64,000 nucleotides of DNA, taken from assembly GCF_007004765.1 (NCBI RefSeq), contig NZ_VIKR01000003.1, forward strand, positions 558,001 through 622,000. The letters are read 5' to 3'. The notes beneath the pieces were generated by a model that was not told where the DNA came from, did no database searches, and was given only the letters and a program-made list of their open reading frames with translations. Positions 27,535 through 36,462 of this stretch are shown here, one piece after another (position 1 is the first letter of the stretch; every line of letters starts with the position of its first letter). Position numbers and translations under genes: made by a program. The DNA comes from Aliikangiella marina (GTDB taxonomy: Bacteria > Pseudomonadota > Gammaproteobacteria > Enterobacterales > Kangiellaceae).

Positions 27535-29499
27535 CTATCGGTTAACGCTAGAAATTCGCACTATGTTAGAGTCTTGGTCGGTAGGCTTTTTATCTTCTAG
27601 CGATTTTATCAACTCATTGGCGGTTTGAGTTTCCATCTCTATTTCTTCGACCAAGTTATTCAAAGCCTTTATTTTCCCATCAAGGTTGGCGCGTGACTTG
27701 TTGAGTTCGGCTAACTCTTGTTGGTGCTCGGTAATCAGCTTTTGCTGAATTTTTAGTTGTTGAGTGAGCGGATGAATAACATTCTCTGTCCAGCTAATAA
27801 GTTCTTGGCGAGTCGATTGAAAGAACTGCAAAACTTCGGTAACCGTACCTGAGAAGAAGCGTCTTACAGCCAGGCTATGCTCGGTAAAGGTGGTGAATAA
27901 ATTTTTATCAATGCGCTTGGAGTGCTTAATTATCGTATTCAACTCACGCGATAGGCGCTTGGCTGGAAACAGTTTAGGTTCTAACAAAGTCATACCGAAA
28001 TCATTTGAAAATTTATCATACAGCGAAATCGCCATTTTGTTGGTCAGCTCCGCTTCTCGAGTCAGCTCTTTCATGATGGTGTTCACCGCCAAGAAGAACT
28101 GCCTCATATTACTGAATAGGCCGATGGTGGTTTTACTGTTGACTAATTCGTTGAGGGTAATCTCAACTTCTTTGGTCAGTACAGTTGCGCCAATCGTTGA
28201 TAACAAAATTTGAGTCTGTCTTTCCAGTAATCGTTGGCTGGGCTTTATTGCCAGAAGGCGGTGCTCAAATTCAATTAAATCTTTCTTGTTTTCCTCGATG
28301 AGCTCATTAATTCTTTGTTTGTTTTCACCCGTTAAGCTCTGTAGCTCTTCTCTCTGTTTATAGATGCGGTCATTTTTATTCGCTAACAGCTGTAAAGCTT
28401 CTTCAACTAACTCTTTACCTTCTTTTGCAACCGAATCCCAGATAATTTGCTCTTTATTTTCCAACAAGCTACTTGATAATAAATGTTCCAGCTCGGTAAT
28501 CTGGCTTTTTATCAACATCGACTTATCCGCGCGCACCTTAGCAACGAGTGCTTTTTGCGCGGAAACGGGAATCACTTGTTTAGCATCAATTTGCAACTGT
28601 CGCGCAGTGGTACTGACCATGCGTTTTACCGCTTTCTCAACTTTTTTGCGACTCGATAACTCATCCCACAAGGTGTCGACCTTATTTAACACTGCATACA
28701 GTCCCAACCTTGATTCACCGTCGAGAGGCTGAATATAGTCTTCCCAGATTTTCATATCGGATGCAGTTACGCCGGTATCAGCGCCAAGTAGGAATACAAC
28801 GGCTTGCACAGAAGGCAGCAGTTTTAGCGTGAGCTCTGGTTCGCTGCCAAGCGCGTTGAGCCCAGGGGTGTCCAGAATACACAAGCCCCGCTTGAGCAAT
28901 GGATGAGCAAAGCTCACTTGAGCGTGTCGCCACGCCGGAATTTCAACCATTGAAGCATCATCTTCTGAGCGTTCGAGCATGTCTTCTTTAAAGCCTAGTT
29001 TAATCGCTTCGTCTAGAGAGACCCGCTTAGTCTGCGTAATTGTGTGCAGTGCTAAAGTCATTTCTTGGGCGGAGGCGGTCATCAAAGGTACCTCGGTCCA
29101 TTGACTCGGCATGTTTCGATATTCAGTCAGTGTTGTCTCTTCAAGGCGGGTTTCAATGGGAAGTAATCTTAAATAAGGGCGGTCTTCTTTGCGGTCGTAA
29201 TAGATTTCTGTTGGGCACATAGTTGTTCGGCCCGCCTCAGAAGGAAGAATTCTTTGTCCATACTCGGCGAAAAACAATGAATTGATCAGCTCTGTTTTTC
29301 CACGGGAAAACTCGCCAACAAAAGCTAAGGTAAGATACTCACTTTTCAATGATTCTTGTAATTTGAACAGTCTGCTATCGAGATCCTCACTGAATAAGTC
29401 GTTGCGACGCAACCACAAACGAAAGCGACTGAGCGATCGACCAATGTCGGATTTCCACTGATCGTAGGTATCGATATTATCTGTAAATTCTTGAGACAT
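27535..29499 (-). CDS. Dynamin-like GTPase
   Basis: 654 residues. The G1 P-loop is GEFSRGKT at 62-69, G3 is DTPGLN near 210, and G4 is NKVD near 265, the usual dynamin-superfamily order. A long helical region follows, with a coiled coil near the C-terminus (IQQKLITEHQQELAELNKS and LVEEIEMETQTANE). No signal peptide or clear membrane helix is present, so it should be cytosolic and reach membranes by its helical stalk. Bacterial dynamin-like proteins act in membrane fusion, repair or phage defence; the role here is unknown. It sits where some relatives carry metX-metW. Confidence 0.8.
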   Translation of the reverse strand: MSQEFTDNIDTYDQWKSDIGRSLSRFRLWLRRNDLFSEDLDSRLFKLQESLKSEYLTLAFVGEFSRGKTELINSLFFAEYGQRILPSEAGRTTMCPTEIYYDRKEDRPYLRLLPIETRLEETTLTEYRNMPSQWTEVPLMTASAQEMTLALHTITQTKRVSLDEAIKLGFKEDMLERSEDDASMVEIPAWRHAQVSFAHPLLKRGLCILDTPGLNALGSEPELTLKLLPSVQAVVFLLGADTGVTASDMKIWEDYIQPLDGESRLGLYAVLNKVDTLWDELSSRKKVEKAVKRMVSTTARQLQIDAKQVIPVSAQKALVAKVRADKSMLIKSQITELEHLLSSSLLENKEQIIWDSVAKEGKELVEEALQLLANKNDRIYKQREELQSLTGENKQRINELIEENKKDLIEFEHRLLAIKPSQRLLERQTQILLSTIGATVLTKEVEITLNELVNSKTTIGLFSNMRQFFLAVNTIMKELTREAELTNKMAISLYDKFSNDFGMTLLEPKLFPAKRLSRELNTIIKHSKRIDKNLFTTFTEHSLAVRRFFSGTVTEVLQFFQSTRQELISWTENVIHPLTQQLKIQQKLITEHQQELAELNKSRANLDGKIKALNNLVEEIEMETQTANELIKSLEDKKPTDQDSNIVRISSVNR

Positions 29500-29816
29500 A
29501 GCTATTTTTCTTCACGTTTCTATTGCCGTTTAAAATTATTTTTGGGTGATTATGGCAATAATTGAACAACAAACGCGTCCTGCAACCCCAGCAGTAACCT
29601 ATTGAGTCTAGCAGAAAACCCATAAAAATCCGTTATCTATATCTCAAAATTGTTGTTAATTCTAGATTAGCGGGAGTTTTGGCGGATTTAAAGGTAACTT
29701 GCTGGATTTACGGAGACTTTTTATCTCTCTTTGAGTTTTTATGCGGGGCAAACGCCTTTATCGCAAAGGCGCTGCGTTTTGCCTGGCACGTTTCGCTTAG
29801 TCAGTGCTTTAAATCA
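29500..29816. other. Intergenic region, 317 bases, with a large hairpin
   Basis: Between yggT and the dynamin-like gene, both minus. The main structure is a hairpin at 29747-29783 with an inner and an outer stem; it may end the yggS-proC-yggT transcript or regulate the next gene. No coding sequence is seen. Confidence 0.5.
29747..29783 (-). terminator. Two-stem hairpin after yggT
   Basis: CGCCTTT and AAAGGCG (29753-29759, 29765-29771) pair around ATCGC. GGCAAA and TTTGCC form an outer stem, leaving six unpaired bases on one side. No T-run follows on the minus strand, so an ordinary Rho-independent terminator is not certain. Confidence 0.4.
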
Positions 29817-30386
29817 CTAAAGTAGTAAACCGCCAACTAACGGCTCGATATAATAAGAAATTGAGCTTTTCACGAAGAATAGACCAAGTAAAGCCAGCAT
29901 GGGTGAAAGGTCAAACCCCTCCATTGGGGGAAGCATGCGTCTGATGCGTGCCAACAAGGGTTCAGTGAGTTGAGCGAAAACCAGCATAACCGGGCTAGGC
30001 CCCGTGCTCATCGCAAACCAGCTTAAAATCGCGCGGACAAAAATCAAAAACATATATAGGTTGAGCGCAGCGTAAACCACACCGAAAATCGAACCAAATA
30101 AGAGCACGATGATGTTGATGCTGCCCATGCCCCCTGAGAGAAGGCTGACTAGGAGAAACTTCGCAATAATGACTAACCAAGCAAGTATAATACTTGATAT
30201 GTCGAGTCCGCCGAATCCGGGGATGATTTTTCTTAGGGGTTTGACTAATGGGTCGGTTGCTTTGACGACTAACTGCGAAATTGGGTTATAGAAATCCGCT
30301 CTAAAATATTGAAGAAAAAACCTGAGTAATACAATACTGGTATAAAAGCTAAGTACTATTTCGATAACCGCTGCAAAAGGATTCAT
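29817..30386 (-). CDS. yggT: YggT family membrane protein
   Basis: 189 residues with two YGGT repeats, each with two membrane helices and the family signature FYNPISQLVVKATDPLVKPLRKIIP in the first and PLLARIRRMLPP in the second. YggT proteins link to cation or turgor homeostasis in bacteria and to thylakoid or division functions in plants; the exact role is not settled. It starts 19 bases after proC and is the third gene of the yggS-proC-yggT operon. Confidence 0.88.
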   Translation of the reverse strand: MNPFAAVIEIVLSFYTSIVLLRFFLQYFRADFYNPISQLVVKATDPLVKPLRKIIPGFGGLDISSIILAWLVIIAKFLLVSLLSGGMGSINIIVLLFGSIFGVVYAALNLYMFLIFVRAILSWFAMSTGPSPVMLVFAQLTEPLLARIRRMLPPMEGFDLSPMLALLGLFFVKSSISYYIEPLVGGLLL

Positions 30387-30404
30387 GCTTTATTTTTCTC
30401 TTAA

Positions 30405-31259
30405 TTAATTGAGTTGTCCGAGTTCTTTGCCTCGTTGAATCGAGGCATCAACTGCTTTGCGTACTATATCTTCAAATTCATTTGATTTGAAACTCGCAAT
30501 GGCTGCTGCTGTCGTACCGCCGGGAGAGGTAACTTCTTTGCGCAATTGCTCAAGTGATTTGTTTGGGGTGGATTGAGCTAAAGTTGCAGCGCCTTTCATC
30601 GCCTGAGTAATAAGCTCAAAAGCGGTCTTTTCAGACATCCCAGCCTGCACAGCTGCGGTAATCATCGATTCCATCATCAAAAAGAAGTAAGCTGGCGAGC
30701 TTCCTGCGATAGCAGTAACTGTATCCATCTGTGCTTCTGCCGCTATCCAGCTGGTCGTTCCTATCGCATTAAAAATAGTTTCTGTAATGCGCTTTTGTTG
30801 CTGGTTAACACGACTATTTGCAAAAAGTCCTGAAGCTCCCTCGCCGACAAAAGCGGGTGTGTTGGGCATTGTTCTCACCACAGCGAGTTGTTGTTGCAAA
30901 TTTTGCTCGATGCGTTGAATTGGCCAGCCTGCAGCAACGGAAATAATAAGTTTATGACTTAAATCGACGCTTTTAATCTGCGAGCAGACATCGGCTAATT
31001 TTTGCGGTTTGACCGCGAGTACCAAAATATCCACTTGTTCGGCGAGTGCTTGGTTACTTTGAGTGGTTTTGATATTGAATTTTTGGGTAAGTCGCTCTAA
31101 CTTTGGCAGGCTCGGATTACTGGCGTATATTTTATGTGCTGGCCAATTTGCGCTGATTAAACCAGCAATGATCGCGGACGCCATATTGCCGGCACCGATG
31201 AAACCAATTGTAGCTTCGCTATTTGGCGCGGGAAGATCTGGATGAGTATCTGCGGTCAT
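30405..31259 (-). CDS. proC: Pyrroline-5-carboxylate reductase
   Basis: A 284-residue enzyme for the last step of proline synthesis, reducing pyrroline-5-carboxylate with NADPH. The Rossmann motif is IGFIGAGNMASAII near residue 18, and the C-terminal dimer domain has AGSSPAYFFLMMESM and VTSPGGTTAAAI. Length is normal. Its ATG overlaps the yggS stop codon by four bases, so the two are translationally coupled. Confidence 0.95.
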   Translation of the reverse strand: MTADTHPDLPAPNSEATIGFIGAGNMASAIIAGLISANWPAHKIYASNPSLPKLERLTQKFNIKTTQSNQALAEQVDILVLAVKPQKLADVCSQIKSVDLSHKLIISVAAGWPIQRIEQNLQQQLAVVRTMPNTPAFVGEGASGLFANSRVNQQQKRITETIFNAIGTTSWIAAEAQMDTVTAIAGSSPAYFFLMMESMITAAVQAGMSEKTAFELITQAMKGAATLAQSTPNKSLEQLRKEVTSPGGTTAAAIASFKSNEFEDIVRKAVDASIQRGKELGQLN

Positions 31260-31948
31260 AGGTGATTGTTTCCTCTTGGGCCGAAAATAGCGGTGCCAAT
31301 TCTTATCATATTGCTGCCCGCTGCGATAGCTGCTTCAATATCGTTACTCATTCCCATCGATAAAGTATCCATAGATGGAAATTGGTTTTGTAATTTGTGA
31401 TAGGTCTCCGCCACTTGAACAAATTGTTCGAGTTGTTTTGAATACTCACTTTGCGGGGGCGGAATAACCATCAATCCTCTCAATACAGTATTGGGTTGTT
31501 GGTCAACAAACCCAAGTAAGTCTAACAACGCGTCTTTAGACACGCCCTTTTTTTGTGCTTCGTCAAAAAAATTAACTTGTACACAGATTTGCAGTGCTGG
31601 TAAATGACTCGGTCGCTGAGCGCTCAGTCGCTGGGCAATTTTTGGTCGATCGACACTATGCACCCAGCGAAAGTTCTCGGCAATTGAGCGGGTTTTGTTG
31701 CTTTGAATAGGACCAATAAAATGCCAGGTAATTGCTTGATTTTGTATACTTTTTACCTTTTCAACTGCTTCAGAAACATAGCTTTCTCCAAAATCTGTGA
31801 TACCGCTCTCATACGCTGCTTGTATTGCACTGACTGGATGTGTTTTACTGACCGCCATCAAACGGATATGGTCAGGGTTTCGCCCCGATTTTTGTGCATT
31901 TAGCTGGATAATTTGTCGAATCTGGTGGATTTGATCTGCTATAGTCAT
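31256..31948 (-). CDS. yggS: YggS family PLP-binding protein
   Basis: A 230-residue single-domain PLP protein of the PLPBP/YggS family, which keeps PLP levels and amino-acid pools in balance rather than acting as a known enzyme. Lys35 in LMAVSKTHP binds PLP. Further marks are DFGESYVSEA, WHFIGPIQSNK and LSMGMSNDIEAAIAAGSN. It is the first gene of the yggS-proC-yggT operon and divergent from pilT. Confidence 0.93.
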   Translation of the reverse strand: MTIADQIHQIRQIIQLNAQKSGRNPDHIRLMAVSKTHPVSAIQAAYESGITDFGESYVSEAVEKVKSIQNQAITWHFIGPIQSNKTRSIAENFRWVHSVDRPKIAQRLSAQRPSHLPALQICVQVNFFDEAQKKGVSKDALLDLLGFVDQQPNTVLRGLMVIPPPQSEYSKQLEQFVQVAETYHKLQNQFPSMDTLSMGMSNDIEAAIAAGSNMIRIGTAIFGPRGNNHL

Positions 31949-32113
31949 AAAAGCGCTTTTATGCTGAGATATGGTCGGTTTTTGAACAACTTAAGGTTTT
32001 CAATAATTAGGCTTAAGGTCTTCAAACGCTGAAAAGTGTAAAAGTATCAATCAATTAAAAAATCCGCTAGTATTTTAGCATCTAAAAAGAATAAATGTTG
32101 GAGTATTCAATCA

Positions 32114-33148
32114 ATGGATATCACCGAGTTACTCGCCTTTAGTGTGAAGAATAAAGCTTCTGACTTGCATTTATCTGCGGGGTTGCCGCCGATGATTCGT
32201 GTTGATGGCGATGTGCGTCGAATTAATGTCCCACCAATGGACCATAAAATGGTTCATAGTTTGGTCTATGACATTATGAACGACAAACAACGCAAAGATT
32301 TTGAAGAATTTTATGAAACTGATTTCTCGTTTGCGTTGCCCGGTATTGCGCGCTTCAGGGTCAATGCTTTTAATCAAAATCGTGGCGCCGCGGCGGTGTT
32401 TCGTACCATTCCATCACAGGTGTTAACGCTAGAAGAGTTGGGTGCGCCGCAAGTGTTCAAAGAAATGTGTATGCATCCTCGTGGCTTGGTGCTTGTAACC
32501 GGCCCGACTGGTTCTGGTAAATCAACGACCCTTGCCGCGATGATTGACTACATCAATGACAATCATTACGGACACGTGTTAACGATTGAAGATCCCATTG
32601 AGTTTGTGCATGAAAGTAAGAAGTGTCTCGTAAACCAACGTGAGGTTCACCGTGATACGCTAGGATTTAGTGAAGCGCTACGTTCGGCACTTCGGGAAGA
32701 TCCGGATATTATACTAGTTGGTGAGATGCGTGACTTAGAAACGATCCGATTGGCGTTGACTGCGGCCGAAACTGGTCACTTAGTTTTCGGGACCTTACAT
32801 ACTTCGTCTGCGGCCAAAACCATCGACCGTATTGTTGACGTTTTCCCCGCAGCAGAGAAAGATATGACCCGCTCGATGTTATCGGAATCTCTCATGGCGG
32901 TAATTTCGCAAACCTTATTGAAGAAAAACGGTGGTGGCCGGGTGGCGGCACACGAAATTATGATCGGTACGCCGGCGATCCGAAACTTAATTCGAGAAGA
33001 TAAAGTTGCGCAAATGTATAGCGCGATTCAAACTGGTTTAGGTGTTGGTATGCAGACCTTGGATCAGTGTTTGAAAGACTTACTGGCGAAAGGCTTGATT
33101 AGCCGACAAGACGCAAGAGACAAAGCTAAAAATAAAGAAGAATTTTAA
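32114..33148 (+). CDS. pilT: Type IV pilus retraction ATPase
   Basis: 344 residues. PilT powers pilus retraction and twitching motility, acting as a hexamer at the cytoplasmic base of the pilus machine. The Walker A is GPTGSGKST (130-138), followed by ASP-box-like LTIEDPIEFVH, HIS-box residues in GHLVFGTLHTSSA and the Walker-B-type ILVGEMRD. GGAG lies 7-8 bases before the ATG. The gene is divergent from yggS and is followed by pilU, the arrangement seen in Pseudomonas and many relatives. Confidence 0.96.
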   Translation: MDITELLAFSVKNKASDLHLSAGLPPMIRVDGDVRRINVPPMDHKMVHSLVYDIMNDKQRKDFEEFYETDFSFALPGIARFRVNAFNQNRGAAAVFRTIPSQVLTLEELGAPQVFKEMCMHPRGLVLVTGPTGSGKSTTLAAMIDYINDNHYGHVLTIEDPIEFVHESKKCLVNQREVHRDTLGFSEALRSALREDPDIILVGEMRDLETIRLALTAAETGHLVFGTLHTSSAAKTIDRIVDVFPAAEKDMTRSMLSESLMAVISQTLLKKNGGGRVAAHEIMIGTPAIRNLIREDKVAQMYSAIQTGLGVGMQTLDQCLKDLLAKGLISRQDARDKAKNKEEF

Positions 33149-33192
33149 TTCTTCAATAGTTAAATTATTAAGGTAATCCGGAGCAATTAATA

Positions 33193-34323
33193 ATGGATTT
33201 TGAAGGTCTGTTAAAACTAATGGTCACCAAAAAGGCATCTGACCTTTTCATCACAGCAGGTGTACCACCGAGTATCAAAATCCATGGCAAGGTGATGCCA
33301 GTAACGCAACGAGCGCTAACGCCAGAAAAAGCACGTGAAGTAGTCTTGAGTGTGATGAACGAAGAACAGCGAAGAGACTTTGCGAGAGTTCATGAGTGTA
33401 ACTTCGCGATCAGTGCTGCAGGTATTGGCCGATTTCGTGTGAGCGCTTTTCAGCAGCGCAATCATGTAGGAATGGTTTTACGGCGTATTGAAACCACTAT
33501 TCCGACCATTGAAGAATTACGCTTACCGAATATTCTTAAAAAACTATCATTGACTAAACGTGGGTTGGTGATTTTTGTGGGTGCGACGGGTACTGGTAAG
33601 TCGACCTCACTTGCCGCGATGATTGGCTACCGAAACCGTTCCACTACAGGTCATATTATTTCAATTGAAGATCCTATCGAATTTGTCCACAACCACGATA
33701 AATGTATTATTACGCAACGAGAAGTTGGCATTGATACCGACTCGTTTGATATTGCTTTGAAGAATACGCTACGGCAAGCACCTGATGTTATTTTGATTGG
33801 TGAGGTTCGAACTGCTGATACGATGAATTACGCGGTGGCTTTTGCGGAAACCGGGCATTTGTGTATGTGCACACTTCATGCGAATAATGCCAACCAGGCG
33901 CTCGATCGGATCCTCCATTTCTTTCCAAAAGAAAAACATAATCAGGTTTTGATGGACTTGTCGCTTAATTTGAAAGCAGTGGTTGCACAACAGCTGATTC
34001 CTACGCCAGACGGGAAAGGAAGACGTCCTGCGATCGAAGTGTTGATCAATTCGCCGCTCATCTCCGATCATATTCGAAAAGGAGAGCTGCACTTATTGAA
34101 AGACTTGATGGGCAAATCGAACGAGCAAGGGATGCAAACTTTTGATCAATCTCTATTTAAGCTGTTCAAAGGTGGTGATATCACTTACGAGGATGCTTTA
34201 CATCATGCTGATTCGCCGAATGATTTACGATTGATGATTAAACTTGATGCTTCTGAGTCTTCAGAGGGAGCTTTCGATACCAACCTAGGTGGCATGACAC
34301 TAGAAGAGCAAGATCCTCGCTAG
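33193..34323 (+). CDS. pilU: PilT-dependent retraction accessory ATPase
   Basis: A 376-residue PilT paralogue. PilU adds retraction force together with PilT. The Walker A is GATGTGKST (130-138); the ISIEDPIEFVHNH and ILIGEVRTADT motifs follow, and the C-terminal acidic tail (SSEGAFDTNLGGMTLEEQ) is typical of PilU. It begins 44 bases after pilT and is co-transcribed with it. Confidence 0.95.
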   Translation: MDFEGLLKLMVTKKASDLFITAGVPPSIKIHGKVMPVTQRALTPEKAREVVLSVMNEEQRRDFARVHECNFAISAAGIGRFRVSAFQQRNHVGMVLRRIETTIPTIEELRLPNILKKLSLTKRGLVIFVGATGTGKSTSLAAMIGYRNRSTTGHIISIEDPIEFVHNHDKCIITQREVGIDTDSFDIALKNTLRQAPDVILIGEVRTADTMNYAVAFAETGHLCMCTLHANNANQALDRILHFFPKEKHNQVLMDLSLNLKAVVAQQLIPTPDGKGRRPAIEVLINSPLISDHIRKGELHLLKDLMGKSNEQGMQTFDQSLFKLFKGGDITYEDALHHADSPNDLRLMIKLDASESSEGAFDTNLGGMTLEEQDPR

Positions 34324-34349
34324 TGCTTGTTTTGTTCAAGCGACAAATT

Positions 34350-34373
34350 GAGTAAGCTGATTGGCTTGCTCTT
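34350..34373 (+). terminator. Weak terminator after pilU
   Basis: GAGTAAGC pairs with GCTTGCTC (one G-T pair) around a short loop and is followed by TTAAAATATTTT. It lies between pilU and the MFS gene, whose ATG is only 12 bases away. Confidence 0.4.
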
Positions 34374-34384
34374 AAAATATTTTA

Positions 34385-35647
34385 ATGTCATTAACTTTCA
34401 TAATTAGTTTCGTATTACTCATTCTAATGGCGGCCTTGGGTCGCCATTTTATCCAACTCCCTAAAAATATCTGGTTACTTTTTCTCGCTCAACCATTAGG
34501 TATGGCCTCCTCATCGATGGTAGTGTTTGCTGGAGGATTACTTGCAACTAAAATCGCTCCTCGTCCTGAGCTCGCAACTTTGCCATTGACTTTGATGATT
34601 TTAGGAACTGCGCTCGCTGTTATCCCCGCCTCGTTGGCAATGAAAAAATTTGGCCGAAAAAATGGCACGATATTAGGACTACTCATTGCGGTAATTGGTG
34701 CATTAGTTGCTATGCAAGCGGCGTTAAACTCTGCTTTTAGTTTACTAATCGTTGGCTCGATTTTACTTGGTGCAAGTCTCGCGTTTGTCGCACAAATGCG
34801 TTTTGCGGCAATCGAGAGTGTTGAACATTCTCTCGATGCGCCAAAGGCCATATCGGTGTTGATGGTCGGCGGAATTTTTGCCGCAATTCTCGGACCTGAA
34901 GTCGCCGTTAGTGGACAGAATTGGTTTGATTCACCTTACGGTTACGCGGGATCTTTTTTAGGCTTAGCGGGACTACTGTTACTGGCCATCATTGTGATTA
35001 GCTGGATTGATCCAATTAACCCTCCCCAGCAACATGAAAGCGAAGGTGCAAGACCATTAATTAAAATTATCCAGCAACCTATTTTTATTATTGCAGTCTT
35101 AGCGGGTGCAATCGGTTATTCAGTTATGAGTTACGTGATGACAGCGACCCCTTTGAGTATGCATGAGGTAGAGGGACACAGTTTGCACTCGACCAAATGG
35201 GTAGTGCAAAGTCATATAATCGCGATGTATTTACCGTCACTCTTTTCGGCGATTCTGATTCGTTACATTGGAATTGCGCGACTCATGATTTTAGGATGTG
35301 TCACCTACATCGGCGTTGTATTTATTGCCTTATCGGGGCAACACGTCATGCATTATTGGTGGGCTCTCATTCTATTGGGGATTGGTTGGAACTTTCTATT
35401 TACTAGCGGTACGTTATTACTACCTGAATCTTATCAAGGTAATGAGCGATTTAAAGCGCAAGCGGTTAATGATTTCTCTATCTTTATTGTTCAAGCGCTG
35501 GGTTCACTGTCTGCAGGCATCATATTATTTAGCCAAGGGTGGAATCAACTTATCTATATTTCGATTCCTGTCATTTTGATAATGTTTGGCATCAGTATTT
35601 GGTATTTCGTTTTGTCGCGAAAGGAACTTGTCACGAAAGAAGTTTGA
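34385..35647 (+). CDS. MFS transporter with repeat-encoded C-terminus
   Basis: A 420-residue integral membrane protein with about 12 helices and the MFS A-motif region AMKKFGRKNGTILG between helices 2 and 3. The substrate is unknown. The last 12 codons (VLSRKELVTKEV) and the TGA stop lie in a 16-bp tandem repeat at 35611-35702. Because 16 is not a multiple of three, gain or loss of one unit would change the reading frame and the C-terminus. It starts 61 bases after pilU and is convergent with the GNAT gene. Confidence 0.85.
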   Translation: MSLTFIISFVLLILMAALGRHFIQLPKNIWLLFLAQPLGMASSSMVVFAGGLLATKIAPRPELATLPLTLMILGTALAVIPASLAMKKFGRKNGTILGLLIAVIGALVAMQAALNSAFSLLIVGSILLGASLAFVAQMRFAAIESVEHSLDAPKAISVLMVGGIFAAILGPEVAVSGQNWFDSPYGYAGSFLGLAGLLLLAIIVISWIDPINPPQQHESEGARPLIKIIQQPIFIIAVLAGAIGYSVMSYVMTATPLSMHEVEGHSLHSTKWVVQSHIIAMYLPSLFSAILIRYIGIARLMILGCVTYIGVVFIALSGQHVMHYWWALILLGIGWNFLFTSGTLLLPESYQGNERFKAQAVNDFSIFIVQALGSLSAGIILFSQGWNQLIYISIPVILIMFGISIWYFVLSRKELVTKEV

Positions 35648-35702
35648 CGCGAAAGGAATTTGACACAAAAGGAGTTTGCCACAATAGGAGCTTGACGCGA
35701 AT
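35611..35702. repeat. 16-bp tandem repeat across the MFS stop codon
   Basis: Five full units and a partial sixth begin at 35611, 35627, 35643, 35659, 35675 and 35691. The unit pattern is TTTGACGCGAAAGGAA; units differ at a few bases, mostly T/A at position 5, G/A at 7 and G/A at the last position. The array starts inside the MFS gene, contains its stop codon in unit 3, and ends at the stop codon of the convergent GNAT gene. Confidence 0.9.
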
Positions 35703-36148
35703 CAATCAACTGATTTGCTGTAGTGATCAAATGCGTCCAGCTTTTGGTACCCTAAACTCTCATAAAGCTTTTTTGCCTTGTCGTTGCTTCTTTGCGTCGC
35801 AAGTTTAATTGAAAAAATTCGCTGTAATTTTGCTTGCGCTTCGACATGTTGCATTAGGTGCTTGGCTACTCCTTTTTGCCTAAAAGCAGGGGCAACGAAC
35901 AAGTCGTTTAACAACCAAGTCTGCTCCATACCAACTGATGTGAAGGCGGGGTAAATTTGAACGAATCCTGCTGGTTGTTTTTTGAAAAAAGCTAGCCAAA
36001 TAATCGAGTCCTGACGATCAATCCGAGACTTTAAAAACGCTAGGCTTTTTGCTTCATTTGCCGGCATATCATAAAATGTTCGATAGCCTTCAAATAGTTC
36101 ATGCAAGGCGTGAAGTTGCACCAGTGTAGCTGGTTTGATGTTGATCAT
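35702..36148 (-). CDS. GNAT family N-acetyltransferase
   Basis: 148 residues with the GNAT acetyl-CoA fold: LLNDLFVAPAFRQKGVAKHLMQHVEAQA holds the R/Q-x-x-G-x-A pyrophosphate loop, and LATQRSNDKAKKLYESLGYQ is motif B. The acceptor is unknown. It overlaps the DUF2970 gene by four bases (ATGA), and its own stop codon lies at the end of the 16-bp repeat. Confidence 0.88.
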   Translation of the reverse strand: MINIKPATLVQLHALHELFEGYRTFYDMPANEAKSLAFLKSRIDRQDSIIWLAFFKKQPAGFVQIYPAFTSVGMEQTWLLNDLFVAPAFRQKGVAKHLMQHVEAQAKLQRIFSIKLATQRSNDKAKKLYESLGYQKLDAFDHYSKSVD

Positions 36149-36456
36149 TTCGTTGATTGTTCCAAAATGACATCAACAATGTAAATCAAGGTTACGACGA
36201 AAATCACGACCATAACAATACCAACAAAAATATAATTACCGGCACTACCACTTTCAAAGTCTTGTTTGCGTTTTTCTTCGCTTTGAACACCAAACATTGC
36301 AGCTAGAACACTTTGAAAAACACCGAGTACGCCTGGTGGAGTTTGAGTAGCTGATTTATGAGTCGACTCATGCTCTGATTCATTCCCCGAATTATTAACC
36401 GAAGTAGTAGCGTTGACTGATAGGTTATTGTCAGATGGGCGATTAGATGTATTCAT
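36145..36456 (-). CDS. DUF2970 small membrane protein
   Basis: 103 residues. The N-terminal half is polar and low in complexity. The DUF2970 core follows: FQSVLAAMFGVQSEEKRKQDFESG and one membrane helix (YIFVGIVMVVIFVVTLIYIV). The function is unknown. It lies six bases after the DAHP synthase gene and overlaps the GNAT gene by four bases, so three genes form one minus-strand operon. Confidence 0.82.
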   Translation of the reverse strand: MNTSNRPSDNNLSVNATTSVNNSGNESEHESTHKSATQTPPGVLGVFQSVLAAMFGVQSEEKRKQDFESGSAGNYIFVGIVMVVIFVVTLIYIVDVILEQSTK

Positions 36457-36462
36457 AGTAAT

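Noticed and set aside
29500-29816. Possible missing gene (yggU) between yggT and the next gene
   Set aside because: No frame in this gap resembles DUF167/YggU.
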